Of a stretch of DNA of 64,000 bases, positions 28,912-40,004 are shown piece by piece. Source of the stretch: Sporosarcina sp. JAI121 (lineage in GTDB: Bacteria; Bacillota; Bacilli; Bacillales_A; Planococcaceae). The stretch is taken from the NCBI RefSeq assembly GCF_013408665.1, contig NZ_JACCCL010000001.1, positions 1,813,136 to 1,877,135 on the forward strand, in the 5' to 3' direction. Within the stretch, counting starts at the first letter, position 1; the number at the start of each line of letters is the position of its first letter. Under the pieces are notes generated by a model. That model did not search any database, was not told where the DNA came from, and was given only the letters and a program-made list of their open reading frames with translations. Position numbers and translations under genes: made by a program.

Positions 28912-28956
28912 GAAAAACTCCGCCCTTCCACATAATAAGATTTTAATTTTCCCCAA

Positions 28957-28989
28957 TATAAAACCCCTCCGCACGTAAGTCAGAGGGGT
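28957..28989 (-). terminator. Terminator between 6S RNA and tcdA
   Basis: The minus strand has ACCCCTC, a 13-base loop, GAGGGGT, then TTTTATATT. It lies just past the 3' end of the 6S RNA and should stop that transcript. Confidence 0.85.
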
Positions 28990-29004
28990 GTATGTTCATG
29001 TAAT

Positions 29005-29190
29005 AAACGAATCCCGAATGTGCCGTCTTTGTAGTATCGCTTTGAACCCGCACTCAGCAGGTGGGTGTCCTATCCGATTCATTTGAGGTCCCGATGAAGG
29101 GCATGTCATCCGAATCGAAATGCGGACTCCCGACGAAAAAATGTTCGGTCAAAACTGATTGGCAAATAACGAACACTTCAGGATTCGTAT
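29005..29190 (-). ncRNA. ssrS: 6S RNA (6S-1, bsrA-type)
   Basis: 6S RNA mimics an open promoter and holds housekeeping RNA polymerase in stationary phase. The ~186-nt transcript starts ACGAATCC-T-GAAGTG (from about 29188) and ends CACATTCGGGATTCGT (to 29007), forming the long closing stem with one G-U pair. The middle holds the small 3' hairpin ACCCAC/GTGCGGGT. A clear sigma-A promoter lies upstream and a terminator downstream. The place, between aspS and tcdA (yrvM), is that of bsrA in B. subtilis. Confidence 0.9.
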
Positions 29191-29197
29191 TACTAGT

Positions 29198-29226
29198 ATA
29201 ATACCATATCCATTTAATCAGTTCAA
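29198..29226 (-). promoter_or_regulatory. Sigma-A promoter of the 6S RNA
   Basis: TTGAAC (29226-29221), a 17-base spacer and TATTAT (29203-29198) give a near-consensus promoter. The predicted start at about 29191 agrees with the 5' side of the 6S closing stem. Confidence 0.85.
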
Positions 29227-29268
29227 CGATTTTAACGGAATACTTTCAAATTTTTCCGATATGACTGA

Positions 29269-31035
29269 TTACTTCTTGTTTGCTGACATGATTTTAATAC
29301 CGAGTTCTGCAAGTTGCGCATCATCCACCCGATCAGGTGCCGAGGTTAACAAGCAGCTGGCACTTGCTGTTTTCGGGAATGCGATCGTATCGCGCAAATT
29401 CGTTGAGCCCGATAGCAACATGACGATTCGGTCTAATCCGAAGGCGATGCCCCCATGCGGAGGTGTTCCATAATCGAACGCTTCAAGAAGGAATCCAAAT
29501 TGTTCATTCGCCTGCTCATTACTGAAGCCTAAAGCTTCGAACATTTTCTCCTGAACATCCCGTTTGTAAATCCGCAGCGATCCGCCGCCAAGTTCATAAC
29601 CATTTAAAACGAGGTCATACGCTTGCGCTTTTACTGTTTCTGGACTTGAAACTAGTTCTTCTACGTCAGAAGGCATTGTAAATGGATGATGTGCTGCATA
29701 ATAGCGGCCGTCTTCTTCGCTATATTCGAATAGTGGCCATTCTGTCACCCACAGGAAATTGAATTTTGATTCGTCGATTAAGCCGTGATCTTTCGCGAGC
29801 TTGGATCGAAGAGCTCCCAGTGCATCTGCAACAACTTTCTTTTTGTCCGCTACGAACAACAATAGGTCGCCCGCTTCAGCATCCGCTGCCGATTTCAGTA
29901 CATCGGCCGCTTCCCCTTCGAAAAACTTCGCTATCGGACCTTTCAAACCTTCTTCATCGACTTTCAACCATGCAAGTCCTTTTGCGCCGTAGACTGCCGC
30001 AAACTCCCCAAGTGCATCGATGTCTTTGCGAGAATAGTTGTCAGCTACTCCTTTTACGTTGATGAGTTTAACTTGCCCCCCAGCCTCAATTGCTCCAGTA
30101 AACACTTTGAATGATGAATCTTTCACGACTTCCGATACATCTGTCAGCTCCATTGCAAATCTTGTATCCGGCTTATCAGAACCGAAACGTGCCATCGCTT
30201 CATCATAAGGGATACGATTGAATGGAACTTGTACATCGATGCCTTTGACGTTCTTCATCACCTTTTGCATTAACCGTTCATTCAACCCAATGATGTCCTC
30301 AATTGACATGAAACTCATTTCCATATCAATTTGAGTGAACTCGGGCTGGCGGTCGGCACGGAGATCTTCATCACGGAAACAGCGGGCAATCTGGTAATAG
30401 CGGTCGAACCCGGATACCATCAGCATCTGTTTGAACAGCTGCGGTGATTGCGGAAGTGCATAGAACTCCCCTTCGTGCACCCGGCTAGGTACGAGATAAT
30501 CCCGTGCGCCTTCCGGTGTGGACTTCGTCAAAATCGGCGTCTCCACTTCAAAGAATCCTTCGTCGTCAAGGAAGTTACGGACTGTTTTCGTAATGTCCGA
30601 GCGCATTTTGAAAGTCTTTGCAAGTTGTGGACGGCGTAAATCGAGGTACCTGTATTTCAATCTGAGCTCCTCGCTTACATCCGTATCATCTTCAATCATG
30701 AAAGGCGGATTTTTCGCCTCATTTACAATCACCAATTCCTCAACTTGAATTTCAATCGATCCTGTTTTCAGGTTGGGGTTTTTTGTTTTTTCTTGTCGTT
30801 CAATGACTTTTCCCGTAAGTTCCACTACGAATTCATTGCGCAGTTTGTCTGCAATTTCAATTGCTTCCTTCGAAAAATCCGGATTGAATACTGTTTGAAC
30901 TAATCCTGAACGATCCCGGATATCAACGAAAATAAGTCCGCCAAGGTCCCTCCGCTTTTGAACCCACCCTTGTAACGTAACCGTTTGTCCGATTACCTCT
31001 TCTGTTAAATCACCGCAATAATGTGTACGTTGCAT
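29269..31035 (-). CDS. aspS: Aspartyl-tRNA synthetase
   Basis: AspS charges tRNA-Asp, possibly also tRNA-Asn in hosts that use the amidotransferase route. The 588 residues have the N-terminal OB fold ([18 protein letters not shown]), class II motif 2 ([20 protein letters not shown]), a GAD insert and motif 3 [12 protein letters not shown] near the end. ATG 31035 has GAGGCGG at nine bases. It follows hisS by 19 bases and shares its T-box leader. Confidence 0.96.
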   Translation of the reverse strand: MQRTHYCGDLTEEVIGQTVTLQGWVQKRRDLGGLIFVDIRDRSGLVQTVFNPDFSKEAIEIADKLRNEFVVELTGKVIERQEKTKNPNLKTGSIEIQVEELVIVNEAKNPPFMIEDDTDVSEELRLKYRYLDLRRPQLAKTFKMRSDITKTVRNFLDDEGFFEVETPILTKSTPEGARDYLVPSRVHEGEFYALPQSPQLFKQMLMVSGFDRYYQIARCFRDEDLRADRQPEFTQIDMEMSFMSIEDIIGLNERLMQKVMKNVKGIDVQVPFNRIPYDEAMARFGSDKPDTRFAMELTDVSEVVKDSSFKVFTGAIEAGGQVKLINVKGVADNYSRKDIDALGEFAAVYGAKGLAWLKVDEEGLKGPIAKFFEGEAADVLKSAADAEAGDLLLFVADKKKVVADALGALRSKLAKDHGLIDESKFNFLWVTEWPLFEYSEEDGRYYAAHHPFTMPSDVEELVSSPETVKAQAYDLVLNGYELGGGSLRIYKRDVQEKMFEALGFSNEQANEQFGFLLEAFDYGTPPHGGIAFGLDRIVMLLSGSTNLRDTIAFPKTASASCLLTSAPDRVDDAQLAELGIKIMSANKK

Positions 31036-31054
31036 CACTTTCATCCGCCTCTCT

Positions 31055-32329
31055 TTATCCAATCAATGTTTCTTTAATTTTTTGAACCAGTTCACCGAAA
31101 GGCACTTTCTCTTGTGCCCCGTCCGCCATTTTTTTCAATATAGCTACGCCTTCCGCCACTTCATCTTCACCGATGAGAACAACAGTCCGCGAGTTGAGCC
31201 TGTCAGCCGATTTCATCTGCGCTTTCATTTTCCGATCCATATAATCCATATCCGACCGGATGCCCGCTTCGCGAAGTGCTCCTAACAGCTTAAAGCCCGG
31301 ACGACGTGCCGTTTCGCCAAGTGTGACGATATAAACGTCAAGTGCCGGCTCGGCGTCAAACGATTTCCCTTCGGCAGCCATAGCAAGAAGCAATCGCTCG
31401 ATGCTCATCGCAAAGCCGATACCCGGCGCAGAAGGCCCTCCGATTTCCTCGGCAAGGCCATTGTATCTACCCCCGCCGCATAAAGTCGTTATCGCGCCGA
31501 ACCCTTCCGATGTACTCATAATCTCAAATGCAGTGTGGTTATAGTAATCAAGTCCGCGCACAAGATTTGCATCGACTTCATACACAATTCCAGCGTCGTC
31601 AAGATAGCTTTTTACATCCTCGAAGTATTGTGCAGACGCTTCATTCAAATAATCTGCCAAAGATGGTGCAGACGCGATGAGCGGATTGCCGCTGTCGACT
31701 TTACAATCCAAAATACGCAATGGATTCTTTTCCAACCTTGACTGGCAATCATTACAGAATTCTCCAATATGCGGACTGAAATGTGCTATAAGTGCTTCCT
31801 TGTGAGAGGTTCTGCATTCTATATCGCCAAGGGAATTGATGACTAGTTTCAATTTTGTCAGTCCAACGCGTTTATAGACGTCAAGTGCCAGAGCAATCAC
31901 TTCTGCATCAATGGCGGGATCTGCACTGCCGATTGCTTCTGCTCCGAACTGAACGAACTGACGATAACGCCCTGCCTGCTGACGCTCATAACGGAACATC
32001 GGACCCGTATAGAAAAGCTTTACCGGCTGATCCGGATATCCGAACATTTTGTTCTCCACGAATGAGCGGACGACTGGTGCAGTCCCTTCTGGACGCAGCG
32101 TCATTGAACGTTCGCCTTTGTCCATAAATGTGTACATTTCTTTTTGAACGACATCCGTCGTTTCCCCCACCAAACGCTGGAACAGTTCCGTTTGTTCGAA
32201 TATCGGTGTACGAATTTCTTTATAGCGGTAGACATCACACACTTCATTGATGATTTTTTCCGCTTGCTGCCATTTCCATGTTTCAGAAGGCAAAATATCC
32301 TGGGTTCCTCTTGGCACTTTAAAATTCAT
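31055..32329 (-). CDS. hisS: Histidyl-tRNA synthetase
   Basis: HisS charges tRNA-His. The 424-residue class II enzyme begins [14 protein letters not shown], has motif 2 with [14 protein letters not shown], the histidine-specific [14 protein letters not shown] and GGGRYNGL segments, and a C-terminal anticodon domain. ATG 32329 is preceded by GGAAGGGG. The open frame extends upstream into the T-box leader and is not used there. Confidence 0.97.
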   Translation of the reverse strand: MNFKVPRGTQDILPSETWKWQQAEKIINEVCDVYRYKEIRTPIFEQTELFQRLVGETTDVVQKEMYTFMDKGERSMTLRPEGTAPVVRSFVENKMFGYPDQPVKLFYTGPMFRYERQQAGRYRQFVQFGAEAIGSADPAIDAEVIALALDVYKRVGLTKLKLVINSLGDIECRTSHKEALIAHFSPHIGEFCNDCQSRLEKNPLRILDCKVDSGNPLIASAPSLADYLNEASAQYFEDVKSYLDDAGIVYEVDANLVRGLDYYNHTAFEIMSTSEGFGAITTLCGGGRYNGLAEEIGGPSAPGIGFAMSIERLLLAMAAEGKSFDAEPALDVYIVTLGETARRPGFKLLGALREAGIRSDMDYMDRKMKAQMKSADRLNSRTVVLIGEDEVAEGVAILKKMADGAQEKVPFGELVQKIKETLIG

Positions 32330-32362
32330 GTGAATTCCCCTTCCTATGATTAAGTAGACACT

Positions 32363-32630
32363 AAAAAAAGGCCCCCATCCCTTGCCTATGCAAGGGACGA
32401 GAGCCTTTATAGCTTCCGCGGTTCCACCCAAATTGACGCAAAAATCCGCGCCCACTCTACAACCGGATAACGGCCGGTTCCGTCTGTACCTACTGAATGG
32501 AATTCGTTCAGCACAGAGCCTCGATGGTGTTATTCATTGTAAACCTCTGTAGGGTGGATTTCAGCCACGTCCGCCCCTCTCTTGTCAGTCGGTTACACAA
32601 TTACTTTCCATGTCTTCAGCATAAGTCTAT
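32363..32630 (-). promoter_or_regulatory. T-box riboswitch leader of hisS-aspS
   Basis: The minus strand shows the T-box core GGGTGGAACCGCGG (32429-32416), then a terminator stem CCCTTGC/GCAAGGG ending in a run of seven Ts (32369-32363). A candidate specifier CAC (His) lies at 32529-32527 in the stem I region. The leader should respond to uncharged tRNA-His and so also set aspS expression. Confidence 0.93.
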
Positions 32631-32768
32631 TCTTAACTTAAAAAGCGATATAAATTGTTAATTAACCATCATCTTAATGATTCTGCGTCATAGTGTCAAC
32701 CTTTTTCGATTAATTGTAGTTTTTTGGACTGAAAACTTCTACAATGGATTACAGGGGAGGATGATAAT

Positions 32769-34301
32769 TTGTCTAAAATGAGCAAATGGATGATTGCATT
32801 CATATTTTTATTCAGCGCATTCCATGATAATCAAACGGTTTATGCGGATTCGAAATCAATCATAGTAGATGCCAAATCTCTTCATGTCCGATCAGGGCCC
32901 GGGCTTACATACCCTATAACTAGTTCGCTGAAAAAAGGTGAACGGGTTGATATTATTTCCACTTCGGGGGATTGGTACGAAATCCGGAACGGCAACAACT
33001 CGGGATGGATCGCCTCCTGGCTGACCGTTTCAGAAAACCAATCGAATGGGACAAGTATTTCAGTCGTTTCCCGTGTCGATCAGCTGAATATGAGGTCTAG
33101 CCCTTCCATCGGTTCTGCGGTATTAGGACGGCTTGCCGCCGGGGATGAGGCGGTAATGACAGGACAGGATGGAGAATGGGCTTCCGTCACTTTCAATGGC
33201 ATAAACGGCTGGGTTCATACAGACTATATTACAGAGTTAACGGGTCAAACGACGGCGGCTGTACCTACCGAACAAGCCCCGACACCCGAGCTATTCACCG
33301 TTTCGGTTGACGCCCTCAATGTCAGAAAGAATGCCGACCTATCCTCGAAACGCGTAGGGCTCATTCATGAAGGTGAGTCATTCCCCGTGAAGGAAGTCGA
33401 CGGCAACTGGGTCCGGATTTTATTGGATGATAAAAAACAGGGTTGGATCTATTCTTTCCATGGTACGTTCTCATCAAATGTCAAACAGTCTTCTGAAAAA
33501 TCGGATCTTGGAATGGTGACCATCCTTTCAAACGGCACGAATATCCGTGAAGCGGCGACGACATCTTCACAAATCGCTACTCGGGCAGATGCAGGCGAAA
33601 AGTTTCCTATTAGCAAAATGGATGGAGACTGGTATGAAATTGCATTGCCGACTGGTAAATCCGCTTTCGTTGCACAATGGGTTGTTTCAACGGACGATGA
33701 ATCTTTCACGACAGAGCCTGTCATGAAAGAAACGAAAGCCCGTGTTCCAGGCACCTTAAAAGGACTTACCATCGTCATTGACCCGGGGCATGGTGGGAAT
33801 GATCGCGGGACAACAGGGACTCGAGGAACAGACGAAAAAGATATTACGATTCTTACTTCCGAACTCCTAGCAGCTAAATTGAAAGCAGCTGGTGCAAATG
33901 TTGTAGCGACCCGGGAAACAGATACGTATGTATCGCTAAGAAAACGGGTCGCTGTCAGCAACCAGTATGACGCGGATGCCTTCATCAGTCTTCATTACGA
34001 TGCTAATCCCGATTCAAGCGTGAACGGTTTCACGACGTATTATACACATCCCTATCAGCAGGCACTTGCCTCTGCGGTTAACGACGGGCTCGCGTCATCA
34101 GTTAATCTGCGCAACCGCGGATCACAGCCAGGGGATTTCCTAGTCCTGCGTGAAAATAGACGTAATGCTATTTTGATTGAACTTGGTTTCCTATCGAATA
34201 CCGCAGAAGAGCGGACAGTTACAAACGGGATGTTCCGTGAACGGGCAACACAAGGCATCTACAAAGGACTACTCGATTATTTTAATTCGAATGAAAATTA
34301 A
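32769..34301 (+). CDS. N-acetylmuramoyl-L-alanine amidase with four SH3b repeats (YrvJ-like)
   Basis: This secreted cell-wall hydrolase has 510 residues: a signal peptide (about 1-27), four bacterial SH3 repeats at about 28-86, 98-157, 177-235 and 248-305, and an Amidase_3 zinc domain from about 335 to the end. Zinc and catalytic residues appear in VIDPGHGG, the SLHYDAN segment and LIELGFLSN. The start is TTG 32769 with GGGGAGG upstream. It resembles B. subtilis YrvJ, found at the same place. It is the only plus-strand gene between hisS and dtd. Confidence 0.92.
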   Translation: MSKMSKWMIAFIFLFSAFHDNQTVYADSKSIIVDAKSLHVRSGPGLTYPITSSLKKGERVDIISTSGDWYEIRNGNNSGWIASWLTVSENQSNGTSISVVSRVDQLNMRSSPSIGSAVLGRLAAGDEAVMTGQDGEWASVTFNGINGWVHTDYITELTGQTTAAVPTEQAPTPELFTVSVDALNVRKNADLSSKRVGLIHEGESFPVKEVDGNWVRILLDDKKQGWIYSFHGTFSSNVKQSSEKSDLGMVTILSNGTNIREAATTSSQIATRADAGEKFPISKMDGDWYEIALPTGKSAFVAQWVVSTDDESFTTEPVMKETKARVPGTLKGLTIVIDPGHGGNDRGTTGTRGTDEKDITILTSELLAAKLKAAGANVVATRETDTYVSLRKRVAVSNQYDADAFISLHYDANPDSSVNGFTTYYTHPYQQALASAVNDGLASSVNLRNRGSQPGDFLVLRENRRNAILIELGFLSNTAEERTVTNGMFRERATQGIYKGLLDYFNSNEN

Positions 34302-34322
34302 AGGAAATTGTATTACGCACTT

Positions 34323-34356
34323 AAAAGGACCTTCCCCGCTGTGGGGAAGGTCCTTT
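34323..34356. terminator. Bidirectional terminator between the amidase gene and dtd
   Basis: AAAGGACCTTCCCC pairs with GGGGAAGGTCCTTT around a 5-base loop. T-runs occur on both strands. It separates convergent genes. Confidence 0.9.
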
Positions 34357-34362
34357 CCTATG

Positions 34363-34803
34363 TTATTTCGACTCTAGTATAATTGTCACCGGTCCGTCAT
34401 TAATAAGCTCGACATCCATCATTGCGCCGAAAATGCCTGTCTGAACTGCCAAACCTTCTTCTTCCAATCGATGGTTGAAGTATTTCCAAAGAGGTTCCGC
34501 CTGTTCAGGTCGCGCCGCCTCGATGAAACTTGGACGACGCCCTTTTTTCACATCTCCGAATAGAGTGAATTGGGATACTGAAAGAATATCTCCACCAGTC
34601 TCGAGGATGGAATGATTCATTTTCCCTTCGGCGTCTTCCCACAAACGGAGGCCGGCTATTTTTTTCGCCAGATAAGCTGCGTCTTCTTCAGTATCCGAGT
34701 GGGTGATACCAACAAGAAGGACATAGCCCTTTTCAATCGTACCCGTTACCTCACCATCAACTCGGACAGCAGCGGGACCTGATCTTTGTAGCACGACTCT
34801 CAC
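34363..34803 (-). CDS. dtd: D-aminoacyl-tRNA deacylase
   Basis: Dtd removes D-amino acids wrongly attached to tRNA. The 146-residue protein begins [13 protein letters not shown], has the SQFTLFGD active-site motif near 79-86 and the NDGPVT (GP) motif near 138. Length is typical. It lies 16 bases after relA in the same direction, as in B. subtilis relA-dtd. Confidence 0.95.
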   Translation of the reverse strand: MRVVLQRSGPAAVRVDGEVTGTIEKGYVLLVGITHSDTEEDAAYLAKKIAGLRLWEDAEGKMNHSILETGGDILSVSQFTLFGDVKKGRRPSFIEAARPEQAEPLWKYFNHRLEEEGLAVQTGIFGAMMDVELINDGPVTIILESK

Positions 34804-34819
34804 CTATTACACCTTCCAA

Positions 34820-37018
34820 TCAATTGATGACACGTTGCACAGAATAAATATCTCGGATTTGCTTGATCCGATCGATGATTCGCTGCAAATGTGAAATATC
34901 TGTAATTTTAATCGTCATATGAATACGTGCGATTTTATCACGATCCGCTTTGCCACTTACCGCAACCATCGGCGTTTTCGTATCTGCGACAGCCATCATC
35001 ACTTCATTCAACAAACCTTGTCGATCGAATGCCGACACTTCGATGTCGATTAGGAACTCTTTCCGCGCACTGGAAGGCCCAGTTGCCCATTCAACATCGA
35101 TAATCCGATCATTTTCATCATCTTCAACCATAATATTCGGGCAGTCTGCATGATGGACGGATACTCCGCGCCCTTTCGTGATGAACCCCACAATCTCATC
35201 GCCTGGTACTGGATTACAACACTTCGACAGCCTGATAAGCAGATTGTCGATGCCTTTGACGATAACACCGGATTCAGTCATTTTTTCTGGTTGTGGAGAT
35301 TTCATATCCGACACGATTTTATCAATCGTATCCTGTTGTTCACGTACTTTCCGTAATTTTTCCGCCAACCGATTCACGACTTGCTGAGCTGTTATACCAT
35401 TGAATCCGACTGCCCCATACATGTCCTCTTCGGAGGTGAAGCTGAATTTATCGATTGTGCGCTTTATGTTCTCTTGCGTGAGCACTTCTTTCAAGTCGTA
35501 CTCTTGCGCTTTTATTTCTCTTTCTATCATTTCCCGGCCTTTCAGGATATTCTCTTCCCGAAGCTGTTTCTTGAAAAATTGCCGGATTTTATTTTTCGCT
35601 TGAGAAGTGTTGGCGATTTTCAGCCAGTCACGACTCGGTCCGTACGATTGTTTCGATGTTAAGATTTCAATAATATCGCCTGTAAATAATTCTGCATCCA
35701 GCGGGACCATTTTACCATTCACTTTTGCACCGATTGTCCGATTCCCGATTTCGGAATGGACACGGTAAGCAAAATCTATCGGGACCGAACTTGCAGGCAG
35801 TTCAATTACATCGCCATCCGGAGTAAATACATAAACCATATCTGAGAACAGATCGAATTTCAGTGATTCCATGAATTCTTCAGCATTGGAAGATTCGTTC
35901 TGGAATTCGAGTATCTCCCTAAACCAAGTCAATTTCGAGTCAATATCACTTGGATGATCAGTCAGCGATTTCCCTTCTTTATACGCCCAGTGTGCCGCAA
36001 CTCCGAATTCGGCAATTTTATGCATTTCTTCCGTTCGGATTTGTACCTCGAGCGGGTCTCCGGCTGGTCCTACAACAGTCGTGTGCAGCGATTGATATAG
36101 ATTTTGTTTCGGCATTGCGATGTAATCCTTGAAACGTCCGGGCATCGGTTTCCAAAGTGTGTGGATGATCCCTAGTACCGCGTAGCAATCTTTAATACTT
36201 GAAACAAGGATTCTTACTGCCAGAAGGTCATAGATTTCATTGAATTCTTTCTTCTGAACGACCATCTTCCGATATATCGAGTAAAGGTGTTTCGGACGGC
36301 CTGAAAGGTCAGCGCCGATTTCCATCTCTCCGATTTCCCTCTTGATCTGATCCATGACGTTTGCTAAGTAATTTTCCCGTTCGACGCGTTTACGTTTCAT
36401 CATATTGACGATCCTGTAATATTGCTGTGGGTTCAAATAACGCAGTGCTGTATCTTCCAGTTCCCATTTAATGGCTGAAATACCAAGCCGATGTGCCAGC
36501 GGTGCGAATATTTCCAAGGTCTCGGCCGCAACCCGTCGCTGTTTTTCTTCCGGAACGTGTTTCAACGTTCGCATATTGTGAAGGCGGTCCGCCAGCTTGA
36601 TAAGAATGACACGGATGTCCTGTGCCATCGCAACGAACATTTTCCGGTGGTTTTCCGCCTGTTTTTCTTCTTTGGATTTATATTTTAATTTTTCGAGTTT
36701 CGTCACTCCGTCGACAAGCATTGCCACTTCTTCGCCGAAAACACGGATGATGTCTTCCCTGCTGATCTCCGTATCTTCCACCACATCATGGAGAAATCCG
36801 GCTGCAACTGTCGAAGGGTCCATTTGTAATTCGGCTAGAATCCCTGCAACTTGGACAGGATGGATGATATATGCCTCGCCTGAACTCCTGTGTTGCCCCT
36901 CGTGTGCAGTTTTCGCCGCTTCATATGCCTTTTTGACGAACGCAACGTGTTCTTCATTCATATAGGAGGCGACGAGTGTGAATATTTCTTCCGCCGTCAT
37001 GTCACGATTTTTCGCCAT
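34820..37018 (-). CDS. relA: Bifunctional (p)ppGpp synthetase/hydrolase RelA/SpoT
   Basis: This 732-residue enzyme makes and degrades (p)ppGpp in the stringent response. It has the HD hydrolase domain (GFLHDVVEDTE near 75, KLADRLHNMRT), the synthetase domain (YRMVVQKK-type and FKDYIAMPKQNLYQSLHT), the TGS domain, a zinc-finger region with SKCCNPVPGD and HHADCPN, and a C-terminal ACT domain. The intact HDxxED supports hydrolase activity as in B. subtilis Rel. Confidence 0.97.
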   Translation of the reverse strand: MAKNRDMTAEEIFTLVASYMNEEHVAFVKKAYEAAKTAHEGQHRSSGEAYIIHPVQVAGILAELQMDPSTVAAGFLHDVVEDTEISREDIIRVFGEEVAMLVDGVTKLEKLKYKSKEEKQAENHRKMFVAMAQDIRVILIKLADRLHNMRTLKHVPEEKQRRVAAETLEIFAPLAHRLGISAIKWELEDTALRYLNPQQYYRIVNMMKRKRVERENYLANVMDQIKREIGEMEIGADLSGRPKHLYSIYRKMVVQKKEFNEIYDLLAVRILVSSIKDCYAVLGIIHTLWKPMPGRFKDYIAMPKQNLYQSLHTTVVGPAGDPLEVQIRTEEMHKIAEFGVAAHWAYKEGKSLTDHPSDIDSKLTWFREILEFQNESSNAEEFMESLKFDLFSDMVYVFTPDGDVIELPASSVPIDFAYRVHSEIGNRTIGAKVNGKMVPLDAELFTGDIIEILTSKQSYGPSRDWLKIANTSQAKNKIRQFFKKQLREENILKGREMIEREIKAQEYDLKEVLTQENIKRTIDKFSFTSEEDMYGAVGFNGITAQQVVNRLAEKLRKVREQQDTIDKIVSDMKSPQPEKMTESGVIVKGIDNLLIRLSKCCNPVPGDEIVGFITKGRGVSVHHADCPNIMVEDDENDRIIDVEWATGPSSARKEFLIDIEVSAFDRQGLLNEVMMAVADTKTPMVAVSGKADRDKIARIHMTIKITDISHLQRIIDRIKQIRDIYSVQRVIN

Positions 37019-37063
37019 ACTATTACCCCTTCCGACCTTATCCGCAAAAACGATAGTATTCCT

Positions 37064-37093
37064 ATTGTATGTATAAACTCATGCATATGTAAA
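37064..37093 (-). promoter_or_regulatory. Sigma-A promoter candidate for relA-dtd
   Basis: TTTACA (37093-37088), an 18-base spacer and TACAAT (37069-37064) lie about 45 bases before relA. Confidence 0.5.
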
Positions 37094-37116
37094 GTGTTGC
37101 GATGTAATAAAAATAT

Positions 37117-37145
37117 AGAAAAATCCTCCACTTTAATGCGGAGGA
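37117..37145 (-). terminator. Terminator after apt
   Basis: TCCTCC and GGAGGA form a 6-bp stem with a 10-base loop, followed by TTTTTC on the minus strand, just past the apt stop. It separates recJ-apt from relA. Confidence 0.75.
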
Positions 37146-37152
37146 CCATTTT

Positions 37153-37665
37153 TCAGTATGTGATTAATGAACGCATGTCGTAATCTTGTAACTTTTCACG
37201 GCCGTTTAAATACGACAGCTCGATGATAAAAGCGCATCCTGCAACGATTCCGCCAAGTTTTTCTACGAGCTCCACCGTCGCACCGACCGTTCCGCCCGTC
37301 GCAAGTAGATCATCTACAATCAAAACGCGCTGACCGGGTTTTATGGCATCTTTGTGAATTGTTAATGTATCTTTGCCATATTCAAGGTCATATTCGACCT
37401 CTATCGTTTCCCTAGGCAGCTTTCCTGGTTTACGTACAGGAGCAAATCCAACTTCAAGCGCATAAGCAACCGGGCAGCCGATGATGAATCCCCGTGCTTC
37501 AGGACCTACGATGATATCAGTACCAACTTCCTTCGCGAACTTGACGATTTCATCCGTTGCGAACTTATAAGCTTTCCCATTATCCATGATTGTAGAAATA
37601 TCCTTAAAGCTGATACCCTTTTTCGGATAATCCGGTACAATCGTTACATAATCTTTCAAATCCAT
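37153..37665 (-). CDS. apt: Adenine phosphoribosyltransferase
   Basis: Apt makes AMP from adenine and PRPP. The 170-residue protein has the PRPP-binding motif [13 protein letters not shown] near 116-128 and the GPEARGF loop near 63. ATG 37665 has GGAGGAA upstream; the longer frame overlaps recJ. Its first base is the last base of the recJ stop codon, so translation is likely coupled. Confidence 0.96.
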   Translation of the reverse strand: MDLKDYVTIVPDYPKKGISFKDISTIMDNGKAYKFATDEIVKFAKEVGTDIIVGPEARGFIIGCPVAYALEVGFAPVRKPGKLPRETIEVEYDLEYGKDTLTIHKDAIKPGQRVLIVDDLLATGGTVGATVELVEKLGGIVAGCAFIIELSYLNGREKLQDYDMRSLITY

Positions 37666-40004
37666 TATTGTTCCTCCCTGTCGACAATTCCATTTCGCAC
37701 TGTATCGAACCATTGTTTCAATTCTATATAAGGCGCGTATAGCAGTCTTTTTTCTAGCTCAATCTGACGCTCACGTTCTTTGTAAGATGGCGCTTCAGTC
37801 AAATCCTTTTTACCTACCGTCTCCATGACGGAAACAAAACCATCCTTAATCTTAACAAATCCAAGCTCGGAAAACACCTTTGACATGAAATAAACCGTAT
37901 CTTTTTTCCACGCTTTATGTTTTGTGAGCTGTTCCCCGTTATTTACAATGTCGAATCCTCCGCGTTTTTTCAAGAAACTGTAATACCAGCCGAATTGATC
38001 ACGTCCGGGAAGACCATCAAAATATCTAGATTCCATTGTATGGAAATGCGCATAGATACGATCCGGATTGACGGATGCAATCAGTTCTTCAAGTTGACGT
38101 TCTTCATCCGGGATATCCAATAGGACGAGATTATCCAGATTCGCTACTGTTCCTTGGCCGAAAAGCGAAATCGCAATCCCTTTCATGGATGATTGAAAAT
38201 GTGCCACTGTCTGTTCATGGAATGCGACAAACAATGTATTTTGAGGTGGAATCGACGGTAGCCACCTTGCCGCTTCGCGTACACCACGAAGGTCGAATAA
38301 CTGCCATTCATCGGATTTGATATCCCCGATCAGTAGCTGGGGCTTCTTATTTCCGTTCCATTCATTCACCTGCAAGTCACCCGTAACCGATAATTCCACT
38401 CCAGGCGTCAGCTGATCGGCGATATGACCCAGTCCGAATCCGATAGCGTCAAGTGATAAATTCCCTTCCGCTAATTCGAGCTTCATATGGTTCTTTGCCG
38501 CACCGATTTTCCGCACAGTTTTGGCTGTCAGATTTTCAAGCATATAGACAGGTTTTTCAAATGCCATTCCAAACGGACGGAGCAGTTCCAACGATTCAAG
38601 AACGGCAACATCAATTTCACTAATTGATAGCGGTACATCGATATGCACTTCCGGTGTTAATGTTTCCTGTGTCAGTACCTGCTCGGCCTGTTGATTAAGA
38701 TTTTCACGCAGCGTTACAACATCGGTAATCGCAAGCGACATGCCGGCCGCCATTTGATGACCCCCAAAATGCGGGAGTATGTGGGCGTTTTTCGAAAGTT
38801 CCACAAACATATCAAAACCATCTATACTTCTCGCGGAACCTTTTGCAATTCCTGTTTCCATGTCAATTGACAACACGATTGCAGGCCTATAATATTTCTC
38901 GGTCAATCGCGAGGCGACAATACCGACAACGCCGGCATTCCAACCTTCTCCGCCAATGACGAAGACAAGCGGGACAGTATCTCCGTACATTTGCGCAATC
39001 ATTTCTTCCGCCTCTTTGGTAATTTCAGAAACAATCGCTTGCCGCTCTTTATTCAACGCATCAAGTTCTTTTGCCAATGCCGCGGCAATCGCTGTATCTT
39101 CCGTCTTCAACAATTCCACTGCTGGCGAAGCGTCGCCCAGACGTCCTGCCGCGTTCAGTCGGGGGCCAATCATAAAACCAATTGACTCCTCTGTAAGTGT
39201 CGCTTGCTCAGTGCCAGCAACTCGTGTCAGCGCCTGAATCGCTGGTCGCTTCGTCACTCGCATCCGCCTGATGCCCTCTTTGACTAAATATCTGTTTTCG
39301 CCGCGCAGTGGAACTAAATCCGCCACCGTACCAATTGCAACCAGTTCAAACAACTCTTCCAAGACTTCTCCGAGTAACGCGCACGCAAGTTTAAACGCCA
39401 CACCGACACCGGCAAGTTCTCCGAACGGGTAAGCCCCTTGCGGATGACGCGGATGAATAATGGCATCTGCAGGAGGCATTTCTTCACCAATTTCATGGTG
39501 ATCTGTAATGATGACATCCATACCGAGGGATTTCGCATACGCTATTTCATCGATGCCAGAGATGCCGTTATCGACAGTAATAATAAGCGAAGCCCCTATT
39601 TCATAAAGGTCCAAAAAAAGTTCTTTATTCGGCCCATAACCATGCTCAAAGCGATCAGGGATAGAAAAGAATACATCTGCGCCTAAACGCTCCAATGCGG
39701 TTGTCAGAACGGACACACTAGTAACTCCGTCCGCATCGTAGTCCCCATACACAGCTATTTTTTTATCGGTAGCAATTGCTTTTTTTATAAGCGACACCGC
39801 TTTATCCATATCATATAGTAAAAAGGGGTCATGCATACTGGATGAATCCATATGTAAAAATGCTTTTGCTTCTTCGGAATCGATTATTCCCCTTGAAGCA
39901 AGTATTTTTGCCTGGACGGATGAAATGCCGAGGTCCTTCGTCAGTGAGGCTACCAGTTGTTCGTCCGGGCGTTCCACTTTCCATCTTTTCATTGATTCGA
40001 TCAA
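37665..40004 (-). CDS. recJ: Single-stranded-DNA exonuclease RecJ
   Basis: RecJ degrades single-stranded DNA 5' to 3' in recombination and mismatch repair. The 779-residue protein has the DHH motifs DYDADGVTS (near 83), VDNGI, DHHEIGE (near 157), the DHHA1 glycine-rich part GGHQMAAGM, an OB fold and the long C-terminal domain seen in Bacillales. The start is TTG 40004, with GAGGATGTG upstream; ATG 39992 is an alternative. Confidence 0.95.
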   Translation of the reverse strand: MIESMKRWKVERPDEQLVASLTKDLGISSVQAKILASRGIIDSEEAKAFLHMDSSSMHDPFLLYDMDKAVSLIKKAIATDKKIAVYGDYDADGVTSVSVLTTALERLGADVFFSIPDRFEHGYGPNKELFLDLYEIGASLIITVDNGISGIDEIAYAKSLGMDVIITDHHEIGEEMPPADAIIHPRHPQGAYPFGELAGVGVAFKLACALLGEVLEELFELVAIGTVADLVPLRGENRYLVKEGIRRMRVTKRPAIQALTRVAGTEQATLTEESIGFMIGPRLNAAGRLGDASPAVELLKTEDTAIAAALAKELDALNKERQAIVSEITKEAEEMIAQMYGDTVPLVFVIGGEGWNAGVVGIVASRLTEKYYRPAIVLSIDMETGIAKGSARSIDGFDMFVELSKNAHILPHFGGHQMAAGMSLAITDVVTLRENLNQQAEQVLTQETLTPEVHIDVPLSISEIDVAVLESLELLRPFGMAFEKPVYMLENLTAKTVRKIGAAKNHMKLELAEGNLSLDAIGFGLGHIADQLTPGVELSVTGDLQVNEWNGNKKPQLLIGDIKSDEWQLFDLRGVREAARWLPSIPPQNTLFVAFHEQTVAHFQSSMKGIAISLFGQGTVANLDNLVLLDIPDEERQLEELIASVNPDRIYAHFHTMESRYFDGLPGRDQFGWYYSFLKKRGGFDIVNNGEQLTKHKAWKKDTVYFMSKVFSELGFVKIKDGFVSVMETVGKKDLTEAPSYKERERQIELEKRLLYAPYIELKQWFDTVRNGIVDREEQ

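Noticed and set aside
29159..29473. 104-residue plus-strand frame over the 6S promoter and aspS 3' end
   Set aside because: It overlaps the 6S RNA promoter and is antisense to aspS; no ribosome-binding site.
32330..32455. N-terminal extension of hisS
   Set aside because: It runs through the T-box core and terminator, so it is leader and not coding sequence.
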